Part shown: positions 1-7,937 of the stretch, piece by piece
Position numbering within the stretch: the stretch's first letter is position 1
Layout: every line of letters begins with the position of its first letter
From: Rhodobacteraceae bacterium HTCC2083
Lineage (GTDB): Bacteria > Pseudomonadota > Alphaproteobacteria > Rhodobacterales > Rhodobacteraceae
Length of the DNA: 64,000 bases
NCBI GenBank assembly: GCA_000156115.1
Contig: DS995276.1
Coordinates: forward strand, 2,303,719 to 2,367,718
Reading direction: 5' to 3'
Notes under the pieces: model-generated
What the model was told of the DNA's origin: nothing
What the model saw: only the letters and a program-made list of their open reading frames with translations
Databases searched by the model: none
Position numbers and translations under genes: made by a program

Positions 1-172
1 CCACCTTGGCATTCCGACAGTCACCGTTCCAATGGGCACGATGGCAGACATTCATATGCCTGTCGGTCTAACCTTTGCAGGACGTGCCTATTCTGACACC
101 GATCTGCTCTCCTTGGCCAGTGCATTTGAAGCGACCGGCCCCTATCGCACTCTCCCGCCGAGGACATCATGA
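1..172 (+). CDS. Amidase (amidase-signature family), C-terminal end only
   Basis: The gene enters from the left edge; 56 codons and a TGA stop are visible, with the reading frame starting at base 2. The residues contain GIPTVTVPMG and MPVGLTFAGR, the closing segment of amidase-signature hydrolases, where a Pro-Val-Gly-Leu strand packs against the core. The Ser-cisSer-Lys catalytic triad lies outside the window, so activity cannot be judged. The stop overlaps the start of the next gene by 4 bases (ATGA), which implies translational coupling with a second C-N hydrolase. The pair probably handles an amide or nitrile-derived substrate; this is inferred from pairing only. Confidence 0.8.
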   Translation, partial: HLGIPTVTVPMGTMADIHMPVGLTFAGRAYSDTDLLSLASAFEATGPYRTLPPRTS

Positions 173-954
173 AACTTGCCATTTTTCAAATGAACTCCGT
201 TGATCGAAGCGTGACCGAAAACGCAGCCTTGTTCGATCAAGCCTGCGCGGACGCAAAATCAGGGAACGCCGACCTGATTATCTTCCCCGAAATGGCGCTC
301 ACTGGATATAACATCGGTGCAGATCGCATCCGTAAGCTGGCCGAACCGTGCGATGGCCCGATGATCCAGACCCTTCGCGACATGGCCAAACACCACCGCA
401 TCGGCGTGGTTTGCGGGTTTCCCGAACTTGACGGTGAACAGGTATTCAATGCAGCAGTGATCATTGATGCCGCCGGCTCAGTGCTTTCAATTTGCCGCAA
501 GGCGCATTTGTTCGGGGACGTGGACCGCGCGGCGTTCAGTCCAGCGGATACCCTGTGCCCGCTTGTGCAGTTTGGCGATTGGTCGGTGGGGTTTGCGATC
601 TGTTATGACGTCGAATTCCCCGAACTTGTCCGAGCGTATGCGCTCGCAGGCGCTGACATCGTTCTGGTCCCTACGGCAAACATGCTACCCTACGTCGGTA
701 TTGCGACACGTGTCGTCCCGGCCCGCGCAGAAGAGAACGAGATCTACGTCGCCTATGCCAACCGTGTAGGCCGTGAGGGCGCGTTCGAATACTGCGGGTT
801 ATCTTGCGTGGTAGGACCTGATGGCAATGATGTTGCCCGAGCGGGCCGAAACGAAGAATTGATGATTGCCGATATTTCGAAAGAAACCATTGCGCACATA
901 CGCAGTTCGCTTTCCCATCTCAATGATCGCCGGAGTGACCTGTATCCTTTGTAG
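169..954 (+). CDS. Carbon-nitrogen hydrolase, nitrilase superfamily
   Basis: This is a 261-residue single-domain enzyme of the nitrilase superfamily, which hydrolyses amides, nitriles or carbamoyl compounds through a cysteine thioester. The Glu-Lys-Cys triad is visible as E41 (IIFPEMALTGYN), K111 (CRKAHLF) and C145 (AICYDVEFPE), and the length is normal. The ATG overlaps the stop of the upstream amidase gene, so the two are co-translated. Nearest families by motif are aliphatic amidases and omega-amidase-like hydrolases rather than true nitrilases. The substrate is unknown. The gene is followed by about 300 bases without a gene and then an insertion sequence, so any further operon partner may have been separated or lost. 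Confidence 0.9.
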   Translation: MKLAIFQMNSVDRSVTENAALFDQACADAKSGNADLIIFPEMALTGYNIGADRIRKLAEPCDGPMIQTLRDMAKHHRIGVVCGFPELDGEQVFNAAVIIDAAGSVLSICRKAHLFGDVDRAAFSPADTLCPLVQFGDWSVGFAICYDVEFPELVRAYALAGADIVLVPTANMLPYVGIATRVVPARAEENEIYVAYANRVGREGAFEYCGLSCVVGPDGNDVARAGRNEELMIADISKETIAHIRSSLSHLNDRRSDLYPL

Positions 955-1262
955 CGCGGCAAAGATTAGTGGGGCCACCTGGATTGCTATCGCCCAAGAC
1001 CAGCAAAAAATTTAAGAATGGGCTCTTAGTTTCGGAAAGCGGCCCTTGAATCAAAAGAACCGAAGGTCGGCTTTGTCCGCAGAGCAGACATAAGTGAGCT
1101 GAGAGCAGACGAGAAGGAGGCAGCTAAGCAGTACGGTTCTTCTCATAGCGGCGCGTCTCCGAAGTCTGGCGACTAAGCTTTAACGCTTTAGAAATTGAGA
1201 AAGGCCGCATTGGTGCGATCCTGCGGGGCCTGTTTGTTTGGCGGGATGAAAGTCTCCTTCTC
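955..1262. other. Gene-free stretch between the nitrilase gene and the insertion sequence
   Basis: No convincing reading frame is present on either strand. The octamer GAGCAGAC occurs twice (near 1084 and 1103). A hairpin at 1202-1231 (AGGCCGC against GCGGGGCCT with a two-base bulge) is followed by GTTTGTTT and could be a weak rightward terminator. The rest shows nothing I can name. Confidence 0.5.
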
Positions 1263-1264
1263 TA

Positions 1265-1510
1265 ATTGGGTGTTTGGGTCAAGCTCATTTTCCTTCTTTC
1301 TTTCGGGTCATTGTCACTCATCCGGGTCACGCTTCTCTTCGCAGTCTGGTTGATGCCGTGTTGGCACCGCTGCACGCATATGTCGGATCGGACGCGGAGA
1401 GCCTTGCTTTGAGACGCGCTTCAAGATGCGCAGCAGACATTTTCGGCTTCTTCCACGAACCTCGTCCGGTGAGGGACGACCCCGTCAGGATTGGGGCCCG
1501 GCTGTTCAGA
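1265..1510 (-). ncRNA. Possible guide (bridge/seeker) RNA region of the IS110-family element
   Basis: About 245 bases without a convincing gene lie between the transposase stop and the proposed element end. In IS1111-group elements this segment is known to encode the structured RNA that pairs with donor and target DNA. Just after the transposase stop, short GC-rich self-complementary runs are visible near 1464-1500 (GGACCCC-type and GGGGCCC-type blocks). I cannot fold the RNA or identify its guide loops, so the call rests mainly on position. Confidence 0.35.
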
Positions 1511-2545
1511 TCATGCCATGCCTCCTACGTTCTCCTGACGGAATTCGGTGCCATCCGTCCACATCCTGTGGAGCAAGACGGCGAGTTTGCGGGCGACGGC
1601 AACAACAGCGCGACGACGCCCTTTGGTGCGCACCAGACGCATGCCCCATGACTTGATCTGGGACCCCGCCATCGTACGCATAAGCAAAGCGTTGGCTGCA
1701 GCGTACAAAGTTGCGCGTACATCTCGATCCCCAGCTTTCGATATGCGGCCAGGATTGTCATGTTCACCAGACTGGTAGCGTCGCGGTGTCAGACCAAAAT
1801 GCGCACCAACAGTCCGTGACCGTTTGAAGCGCGTCGGATCATCGACAGCCGCTTTGAAGGTGAGAGATGCAATTGGTCCGACGCCTGGCACCGTCATCAT
1901 CCGCATGCAAACCTCATCTTGGCTGGCGGCGCGTTTGACCCTGCGATCTAGCTCCAAAAAGTGTTCGTACAGGGCGACGCGTGCATCCAACAGCGGCACC
2001 AAAGCATGGACCAAAACCTCGTCCATCTCGATCAACGGTCGCACGACACCGTCGAAGCTGCCGTGCTTCACGGTCATTGGGAGGCGAATACCAAAAACCT
2101 TCAACAGCCCACGAACCTCATTGGCAAGATCCATCGTCTTCTTCAGAAGCGCTTTGCGGGTGCTCAGCAAGGCACGGACGCCATGCGCTTCGCGGCTCTT
2201 CATGTGAACAGGGCTGAACCAGCCGGTGCGTAGGACTTGAGCAATGCCGCGTGCGTCATTCTTGTCTGTCTTGTTGCGCATTGCTGAAAGCGCGGCATTG
2301 ACCTGACGCGCCTCCATACAAACGACGTCAAACCCTACTTTGGTCAGGCCAAAGAACAGATGCTGACTCATCGTACCAGCCTCAAAACCAACCCGTTCAA
2401 TCGGATAGGGAAATGCGCGAAGGCATTCAGCGATGTCGCTGACCTCACAAGGCAGCTCTCGTTCAAGCAGCACGTTTCCCTTGCCATCAACAATGCAAAG
2501 CGCACAGGATCGCAGCGATACGTCTATTCCGGCAAAATATTCCAT
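1511..2545 (-). CDS. IS110-family transposase (DEDD recombinase)
   Basis: The 344-residue protein has the two-domain IS110 layout. An N-terminal RuvC-like domain carries the DEDD set at D8 (GIDVS), E55 (GFEAGT), D94 and D97 (KTDKNDA). A C-terminal Tnp_20 domain with the helix-hairpin-helix-like VPGVGPI segment near residue 219 carries the conserved serine at S259 (RYQSGEHD). All expected residues are present and the frame is uninterrupted, so the enzyme looks intact. The ATG follows GGGAGATAGAAG, a good ribosome-binding site. A short palindrome, CACAG-GATAT-CTGTG, lies about 25 bases before the start. It catalyses RNA-guided recombination of its own element; nothing suggests a host role. Confidence 0.93.
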   Translation of the reverse strand: MEYFAGIDVSLRSCALCIVDGKGNVLLERELPCEVSDIAECLRAFPYPIERVGFEAGTMSQHLFFGLTKVGFDVVCMEARQVNAALSAMRNKTDKNDARGIAQVLRTGWFSPVHMKSREAHGVRALLSTRKALLKKTMDLANEVRGLLKVFGIRLPMTVKHGSFDGVVRPLIEMDEVLVHALVPLLDARVALYEHFLELDRRVKRAASQDEVCMRMMTVPGVGPIASLTFKAAVDDPTRFKRSRTVGAHFGLTPRRYQSGEHDNPGRISKAGDRDVRATLYAAANALLMRTMAGSQIKSWGMRLVRTKGRRRAVVAVARKLAVLLHRMWTDGTEFRQENVGGMA

Positions 2546-2761
2546 CTTCTATCTCCCTTGTTCACAGATATCCTGTGATCCTATCGGGAGCTCGACCTCA
2601 GAATAGAGGGTAGCCCAATTACGCATGCTTCGAGCCCATTCTGCTAAATTGCGATGTCGAAACTAAAGTCCGCTAGAGGGACACCGCACAGGGCAGACGT
2701 TCGTTCTTGCTCTCAAAATAGCGCCCGGGCCGCTGCTGGAGCATGTCCCCTATGCCTGAAA

Positions 2762-4243
2762 TTACTTGGCTAAACGTGTCCTCAGGACCGGAACGATGAT
2801 CAAGCACGCCGCGATGACCAACAGGCCAAATGTCATGGGCCGTTCAAGGATGAACGACACGCCACCATAGAGCTGCATCGAGCGGGAGAAGTTGTCCTCC
2901 ATCATGCCGCCCAAGATGAACCCGATCAGCAGCGGCGGCAACGGATAGTTGGCAAATTTCAACGCAATCCCGAAGATGCCGAAGCCCACTAACATCAACA
3001 GCTCCGTCGCGTTGTTCTGGCCGATGTAAGCCCCCATCAGCGTGAAGAACAGGATGAACGGGATAAGGAATTTGCGCGGAATCGCCAGAAGTTTGGCGAT
3101 GTATGGGATCAAGGGCAGGTTCAGGATCAACAGCACGAGATTACCAATGAACATGGACATAATGACGGCCCAGAAAATTTGTGGCTCGTCTACCATAAGG
3201 CGCGGACCGGGAGTCACGTTGAGTGCAATCAAAGCGCCGAGCAGGATTGCCGTGGTGCCAGAGCCGGGGATGCCCAGCGTCAACAGCGGCACGAAGGATC
3301 CAGTGCAGGCCGCGTTGTTTGCGGTTTCTGGTGCCGCGAGTCCCTTGATCGACCCTTTTCCGAATTCACCTTGTTCGTGCTTCGGTGCGATGTTGCGTTC
3401 TACGGCATAGCCAAGGAACGATGCGATGGTGGCACCCGCACCGGGTAAGACGCCAATAAAGAAACCCTGAATAGACTGGCGGCCGATGACGGGTGCGATG
3501 GCGCGGGCTTCGGCGCGGGTAATGCGCAGATCTTTGATTTCGCCCCCATCATCGCCAAGGTTCTTGGGTTTGAGGACAAGGAAGATGGCTTCTGGCAAGG
3601 CGAATATGGCCATGGCCAAAGTGATAAACCCAAAGCCCGATTGCAGATCCATGATGCCTGCCGTGAAGCGTGGCAGATTGAACAATGCCCCTTCGCCAAC
3701 CGTCGCCATGATAAGCCCAAGGACGGTCATCAGCAGCGCTTTGGTCACCTGACCGGGGCCAGCAAAAGCCGCGATAGCAGACAGGCCGACGACCATGAGG
3801 GCGAAGTATTCGGCGGAATGGAACAACAGTGCGACGGACGACAACATTGGCGCAAAAATCATCAAAAGGATCGCGCCAATCGTGCCGCCTGCGAAACTGG
3901 CGATAGCGGCAATTGTCAAGGCTTTGCCAGCCTTGCCTTGGCGCGCCATTGGATAGCCGTCAAAGGACGAGGCCACGGTGCCCGCAACGCCAGGTGCATT
4001 GAGCAATATTGATGACGTCGATCCGCCAAAGATCGCGCCGTAGTAGACGCCTGCAAGCAAGATCAATGCAGCGGATGGATCGCCCATTGTAATCGCGACA
4101 GGGATCATGATCGCGATGATCGACATCGGGCCGAGACCCGGCAACATGCCGATGAATGTGCCGATCAGACAGCCGCCAATGACGACCAAAAGGTTTTGTA
4201 AGGATAGAGCCGTTTGAAGACCAATCAGTATACCTTCGAGCAT
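2762..4243 (-). CDS. tctA: Tripartite tricarboxylate transporter, large permease TctA
   Basis: This 493-residue, very hydrophobic inner-membrane protein has the TctA (DUF112) fold with about 11-12 predicted membrane segments. The early glycine-rich stretch GCLIGTFIGMLPGLGP and a second internal copy, FFIGVLPGAGATIASFLGY, are the family's hallmark repeats. It is the transport channel of a Na+- or H+-coupled importer for citrate or other carboxylates, working with TctB and a periplasmic TctC. It begins 3 bases after the tctB stop, so tctC-tctB-tctA form one operon on the minus strand. Length is normal. Substrate specificity cannot be inferred from the permease. Confidence 0.95.
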   Translation of the reverse strand: MLEGILIGLQTALSLQNLLVVIGGCLIGTFIGMLPGLGPMSIIAIMIPVAITMGDPSAALILLAGVYYGAIFGGSTSSILLNAPGVAGTVASSFDGYPMARQGKAGKALTIAAIASFAGGTIGAILLMIFAPMLSSVALLFHSAEYFALMVVGLSAIAAFAGPGQVTKALLMTVLGLIMATVGEGALFNLPRFTAGIMDLQSGFGFITLAMAIFALPEAIFLVLKPKNLGDDGGEIKDLRITRAEARAIAPVIGRQSIQGFFIGVLPGAGATIASFLGYAVERNIAPKHEQGEFGKGSIKGLAAPETANNAACTGSFVPLLTLGIPGSGTTAILLGALIALNVTPGPRLMVDEPQIFWAVIMSMFIGNLVLLILNLPLIPYIAKLLAIPRKFLIPFILFFTLMGAYIGQNNATELLMLVGFGIFGIALKFANYPLPPLLIGFILGGMMEDNFSRSMQLYGGVSFILERPMTFGLLVIAACLIIVPVLRTRLAK

Positions 4244-4246
4244 CGC

Positions 4247-4729
4247 TTAGACCCCCATAAACATTGGCAGGGGACGCAAGAAGATGCCGAGCACTTCTTG
4301 CACGAGGTACCAGACAGATGCCGTGGCGATCAGTGCCACAGAGATCATGATATGCCACTTACGTTCACCCAGAATGAACGAACCGATGATCAAAAACGCC
4401 GAGGAAGAAAACAGAAATCCAAGGGGGCGCAGACATAGCGCATAGACGACCATAAGGCCGAGAAGCAACACGGCTTGGCCTAGGAAGTAGTCACCAAGAC
4501 GGCGATGGTCGATCTCGCCTATCTTTTCTTCGCTTTTCTCAAGTCCAAACAAAATGATGATCGAGGCTGCGATGCCCAAGATGGACAGGACTTTGGGAAA
4601 GGTGCTGGGCCAGATTGGGTTACGACGCATGAACGGTGCAAGGCCGCCGTCCATCGTGAACCATGCTGTATAGCCATAAACAATAAAGATGCTCAACAGG
4701 ACAAGAGCGATCCAACGATCCAAGGCCAT
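4247..4729 (-). CDS. tctB: Tripartite tricarboxylate transporter, small subunit TctB
   Basis: This is a 160-residue membrane protein with four predicted helices: the first at residues 8-26 after MALDRW, and a last pair in the C-terminal half. That is the usual TctB size and topology. I chose the ATG at 4729 because GGGGGAATAGG lies 3-13 bases upstream; an in-frame ATG at 4786 would add 19 polar residues without a better site. TctB is the accessory membrane subunit of the carboxylate importer. It lies between tctC (75 bases upstream) and tctA (3 bases downstream). Sequence conservation in this family is low, so the call relies on topology and operon position. Confidence 0.88.
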   Translation of the reverse strand: MALDRWIALVLLSIFIVYGYTAWFTMDGGLAPFMRRNPIWPSTFPKVLSILGIAASIIILFGLEKSEEKIGEIDHRRLGDYFLGQAVLLLGLMVVYALCLRPLGFLFSSSAFLIIGSFILGERKWHIMISVALIATASVWYLVQEVLGIFLRPLPMFMGV

Positions 4730-4804
4730 GAGCCTATTCCCCCAATTCGTATTCAGAAGAGGCGGAGCAGTTTCCCGCTCCACCACGTGTCAGGTTTGTG
4801 TGTC

Positions 4805-5803
4805 TTAGAGGAAGCCAAGCTTCGTCATCAGATCGCCAATGACTGTTTCCTGCTCTTCAAGGAACGTGCGGAAATCATCGCCCGGGTTATGGATGTTGAC
4901 CCAACCGTTGCGCGCGCGCACAGCTTCCCATTCATCCGTGTCATACATCGCTGCAATTGCGGCCTGATACTGAGCCAGCTTTTCATCCGACATGCCCGGT
5001 GCGCCAAAGAAGCCGCGCCAGTTGACAAATGTAGTGTCGATGCCCTGTTCCATCATGGTCATCGCATCTGGTGCGGCGTCAACACGCGCATCTGATGTGA
5101 CGCCAATAATTTTGACTTCGCCTTGGTTCGCCAGATCGACCGCTTCAGAGAAGCCAGTGGACAGTGCTTTAATTTCACCAGACAGCAGGGCTGCCATGGC
5201 GGTACCGCCAGCATCGTAAGGAATGTAGTTCACGCCAAGCGCGTCACGACCGGATGCTTCCATGACCATGGCTGCAACGAGGTGGTCCATGCCGCCCGGA
5301 ACAGAACCGCCACCGATGGGTGTGCCTGCTGGGTCAGCGTCATACACGGCCAAGAAATCTTCCATGTTGGACACGTCGCTATCGGCTGGAACAACAACCG
5401 CTGCGTAATCACCGATGGTGCCTGCAACCAATGTAAGGTCACGGAAGTTGTGCGGGAAAACGCCTGTCAACGAACGGATCACGATTGGGGTCGAATTGAC
5501 CATCAGTGTGCCCTCAAGGCTTTCGGCGTTTTCGATCATGTAGCCGATTGCCACGCCACCGCCGCCACCGGACATGTTTTCATAAGACGCAGTGCCTACA
5601 AGGCCCGCTTCTGTCAGCGCTTCGCCAGTGCCACGTGCAGTGCCATCCCAGCCGCCACCAGCGCCGCCAGGAATGATGAAGTGGATTTCGTCGAGCACTT
5701 GGTGACCGTCCGCAAAGGCAGGTGTGCCAAGGCCAAGTGTTGCAACCGCTGTCGCGATCAGGGCGCGTTTGAAGCCACGGGGGCCCATTTTCAATGTTGT
5801 CAT
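4805..5803 (-). CDS. tctC: Tripartite tricarboxylate transporter, periplasmic binding protein TctC
   Basis: The protein has 332 residues. The ATG at 5803 follows GGGAGAGTAAA, a good ribosome-binding site, and opens a classic signal peptide ending at AFADGHQ, so the mature protein is periplasmic. An upstream in-frame start at 5857 would bury that signal. The mature part begins with IHFIIPGGAGGGWDGTAR, the Bug/TctC motif whose loop contacts the carboxylate of the ligand. The first gene of the tctCBA operon, it diverges from the regulator tctD across a 108-base spacer. Members bind citrate, tricarballylate, phthalates and other carboxylates; the ligand is unknown here. Confidence 0.93.
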   Translation of the reverse strand: MTTLKMGPRGFKRALIATAVATLGLGTPAFADGHQVLDEIHFIIPGGAGGGWDGTARGTGEALTEAGLVGTASYENMSGGGGGVAIGYMIENAESLEGTLMVNSTPIVIRSLTGVFPHNFRDLTLVAGTIGDYAAVVVPADSDVSNMEDFLAVYDADPAGTPIGGGSVPGGMDHLVAAMVMEASGRDALGVNYIPYDAGGTAMAALLSGEIKALSTGFSEAVDLANQGEVKIIGVTSDARVDAAPDAMTMMEQGIDTTFVNWRGFFGAPGMSDEKLAQYQAAIAAMYDTDEWEAVRARNGWVNIHNPGDDFRTFLEEQETVIGDLMTKLGFL

Positions 5804-5911
5804 TTTACTCTCCCATTTGATAGCCGTTTTCCTCACGGCCATTCTGGGCGAACTCAATCACGGCAACCTGACACAAACCTGTCACGCGCCAAGAAAAGGC
5901 AAAGGCCTGCG
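5804..5911. promoter_or_regulatory. Shared divergent promoter region of tctCBA and tctD-tctE
   Basis: The 108 bases between the divergent tctC and tctD starts must hold both promoters and is the natural place for binding of the response regulator. A direct-repeat-like pair, ACCTGACACA and ACCTGTCACG, lies near 5868-5888 close to the regulator start and could be half-sites for an OmpR-type regulator. No convincing -35/-10 pair was identified. Confidence 0.4.
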
Positions 5912-6580
5912 ATGAAATACCTTCTAGTCGAAGACAATTTGGAGCTAGCCGATGCGGTTGCATCGCGTATCCGTTTGGACGGCCACACGGTTGATCACGC
6001 TGCAAAAATTGCAGAAGCAAGCGCTTTTGTTGATACGGGTGACTATGACCTGATCTTGCTGGATATCATGTTGCCGGACGGGGATGGACGAAGCTTTTTG
6101 AAACAGCATCGTGCGCGCAAAAACCTCACCCCAGTGATCGTTTTGACGGCGCGAAGTCAGGTGTCTGATAGAATCAGTTTGCTTGATTTGGGGGCGGATG
6201 ACTACCTGACGAAGCCATTCGATCACGCGGAGTTGCAGGCCCGTTGCCGTGCCGTGTTGCGTCGAAATGCGGGGTCTGCTCAATCGGCACAGACGATTGG
6301 TGACGTCGAATTCGATGCAGTCTCTGGGCTGTTGAACGTGAACGGAAACTGCATCAATCTGCGCAATCGTGAGCTTCGATTGCTTGAGCTGCTCATCGGT
6401 TCAAAGGGGCAGGTTTTCTCCAAACAAAAGCTTGTGGACCGTCTGTTTTCTTATGATGACGACGTGTCTGAAAATGCGATCGAAGTCTATATCGGGCGCC
6501 TGAGAAAGCACATTGAAGGGTCCAATGTGCAGATCGTGACCCTTCGAGGGCTGGGGTATAGGCTGGATTATGATGGCTGA
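5912..6580 (+). CDS. tctD: OmpR-family response regulator, TctD-like
   Basis: This 222-residue response regulator has an N-terminal receiver domain (residues 1-115) and a C-terminal winged-helix domain (about 125-220). The acidic pair E7/D8, the phospho-acceptor D51 (ILLDIMLPDG) and the conserved Lys in DDYLTKPFD are present. The DNA-binding domain ends with the usual IGRLRKHIE and LRGLGYRL wing. The start ATG at 5912 gives MKYLLVEDN; longer in-frame starts run backwards through tctC on the other strand and are rejected. It overlaps the kinase gene by 11 bases and diverges from tctCBA, which it most likely activates in response to carboxylates. Confidence 0.93.
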   Translation: MKYLLVEDNLELADAVASRIRLDGHTVDHAAKIAEASAFVDTGDYDLILLDIMLPDGDGRSFLKQHRARKNLTPVIVLTARSQVSDRISLLDLGADDYLTKPFDHAELQARCRAVLRRNAGSAQSAQTIGDVEFDAVSGLLNVNGNCINLRNRELRLLELLIGSKGQVFSKQKLVDRLFSYDDDVSENAIEVYIGRLRKHIEGSNVQIVTLRGLGYRLDYDG

Positions 6581-7937
6581 CGTAAACGTCTCAGGATCGC
6601 TGCGCAGACGGCTCGCCCTAATCTTAACTGGTGGGGCGGCTTTGTTGGCTGTGATCTTGTTTCTTGTCGTGCGGGCGCTTGCAGCCCAAGTCGCCCAGCA
6701 AGGCCAAGACAACATCCTGAATGCGTCGATGGCATCAGTGCTGGATACTGCCGTGATACGCGAGGGCCGCGTGACGTTGGACTTTCCCTATTCATCCCTT
6801 TCGATGCTCAACACCGCAGCAGACGATCGCGTTTTTTACGCGATTCACGAAGGGGCGACCTTGTTGTCTGGCTACGACTGGCTTGTGCCGCAGAGTGGTT
6901 TGTCAGCCGGTGACGCCTATTTCGAAACGACGTCTTTCAACGGGGATCAAGTGCGTGTCGCGACAGGTGTGCGGATATTGACCGGAACGGATGGCCCGCG
7001 AACGGTATCTGTTTCCATTGCTCAAACGCAAGATGCCTTGTCGGACACATTGAATGCGATATCGCGCAATATCGTTTTGCTGGGTCTTGGGTTCTTCATG
7101 CTGGTATCTGCACTGGCGATCTGGGCGGCGTCGACCACAAGTGGCCAAATGCACCGCCTGACGACATCCGTAACGCGGCGCGGCCCCCAAGATCTGAGCC
7201 CTGTGACCCAACCCGTGCCATCCGAAATGGCCCCATTGGTCGGGTCGTTGAACAGGCTCATGTCGAGACTGGACCATACGTTGGCCCAATCTGAAGATTT
7301 TATCGCAGAAGCTGCGCACCGCATTCGCACGCCGCTCGCGACGGTGCGGTCACATGCCGAAGCGACATTGCAGCGCGTGGAACAGGTGGAGAACCGAAAG
7401 TCTTTGCAAGCCATGGTGCGCGCGATTGACGAAAGTAGCCGTGCTGCGGGCCAATTATTGGATCATGCGATGGTGACGTTCCGCGCCGAAAACCTTGAGA
7501 TGTCGCAGGTCGATCTGGCCGATCTGTTGCGCGATCTTGGCCAAAGCATGTCACCCGTCGCCGAAATGAAAGACATTTCAATCACAATGGAAATTGACGG
7601 CCCTGCGACTCTTCAGGGCGATGCAATCTTACTACAAAACGCGCTGCGCAATCTCATCGACAATGCCCTGAAATATGCGCCTGTAGAAACAGGTGTCACC
7701 GTGCGAATATCGAAAGCCGCACGTCTGTCCGTCAGTATTATCGATGAAGGGCAGGGATTCGCCTCAGACGAAATTCAAACGCTCTCGGGGCGGTTCGTGC
7801 GCGGCAAAGACATGGACAATAAGGTCGGGTCGGGGCTTGGCCTCACGATTGCACATGAGGTTGCTATCGCGCATGGCGGCGAGATGATCTTGACCAACAC
7901 GGCGGAGGGCGGCGCATGCGTTACCTTGTATTTATAA
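6570..7937 (+). CDS. tctE: Sensor histidine kinase, TctE-like
   Basis: The 455-residue membrane kinase has a first membrane helix (about residues 15-40), a periplasmic sensor region of about 130 residues of the 2CSK_N type, and a second helix near 168-190. A short HAMP-like linker, a dimerisation box with the phosphorylated H250 (AEAAHRIRTPL) and an ATPase domain follow, with N box LIDNALKYAP, G1 DEGQGF and G2 GSGLGLTIAH. Two adjacent ATGs (6570 and 6573) are possible starts. It overlaps tctD by 11 bases and the following binding-protein gene by 22 bases, so all three are one transcript. It is expected to sense the transported carboxylate, directly or through the partner below. Confidence 0.92.
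   Translation: MMADVNVSGSLRRRLALILTGGAALLAVILFLVVRALAAQVAQQGQDNILNASMASVLDTAVIREGRVTLDFPYSSLSMLNTAADDRVFYAIHEGATLLSGYDWLVPQSGLSAGDAYFETTSFNGDQVRVATGVRILTGTDGPRTVSVSIAQTQDALSDTLNAISRNIVLLGLGFFMLVSALAIWAASTTSGQMHRLTTSVTRRGPQDLSPVTQPVPSEMAPLVGSLNRLMSRLDHTLAQSEDFIAEAAHRIRTPLATVRSHAEATLQRVEQVENRKSLQAMVRAIDESSRAAGQLLDHAMVTFRAENLEMSQVDLADLLRDLGQSMSPVAEMKDISITMEIDGPATLQGDAILLQNALRNLIDNALKYAPVETGVTVRISKAARLSVSIIDEGQGFASDEIQTLSGRFVRGKDMDNKVGSGLGLTIAHEVAIAHGGEMILTNTAEGGACVTLYL

Larger units (their letters stand above)
1263..2621 (-). mobile_element. IS110-family insertion sequence, probably IS1111 group (approximate ends)
   Basis: One transposase gene lies on the minus strand, with about 75 bases upstream and about 250 non-coding bases downstream of it. 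Ends are proposed from an 8-base inverted match: TAATTGGG at 1263-1270 and its complement at 2614-2621. In IS1111-group elements short inverted repeats are subterminal and the long non-coding segment follows the transposase gene, which fits this layout. IS110-family elements normally leave no target duplication, so the true termini may lie several bases outside these marks. The element sits between the amidase/nitrilase genes and the tct genes. Confidence 0.5.

Noticed and set aside
5123-5911. Long upstream extension of the tctD reading frame (about 260 extra codons)
   Set aside because: It runs antisense through tctC, is Cys/His-rich in a way typical of shadow frames, and the receiver domain clearly starts at the ATG at 5912.
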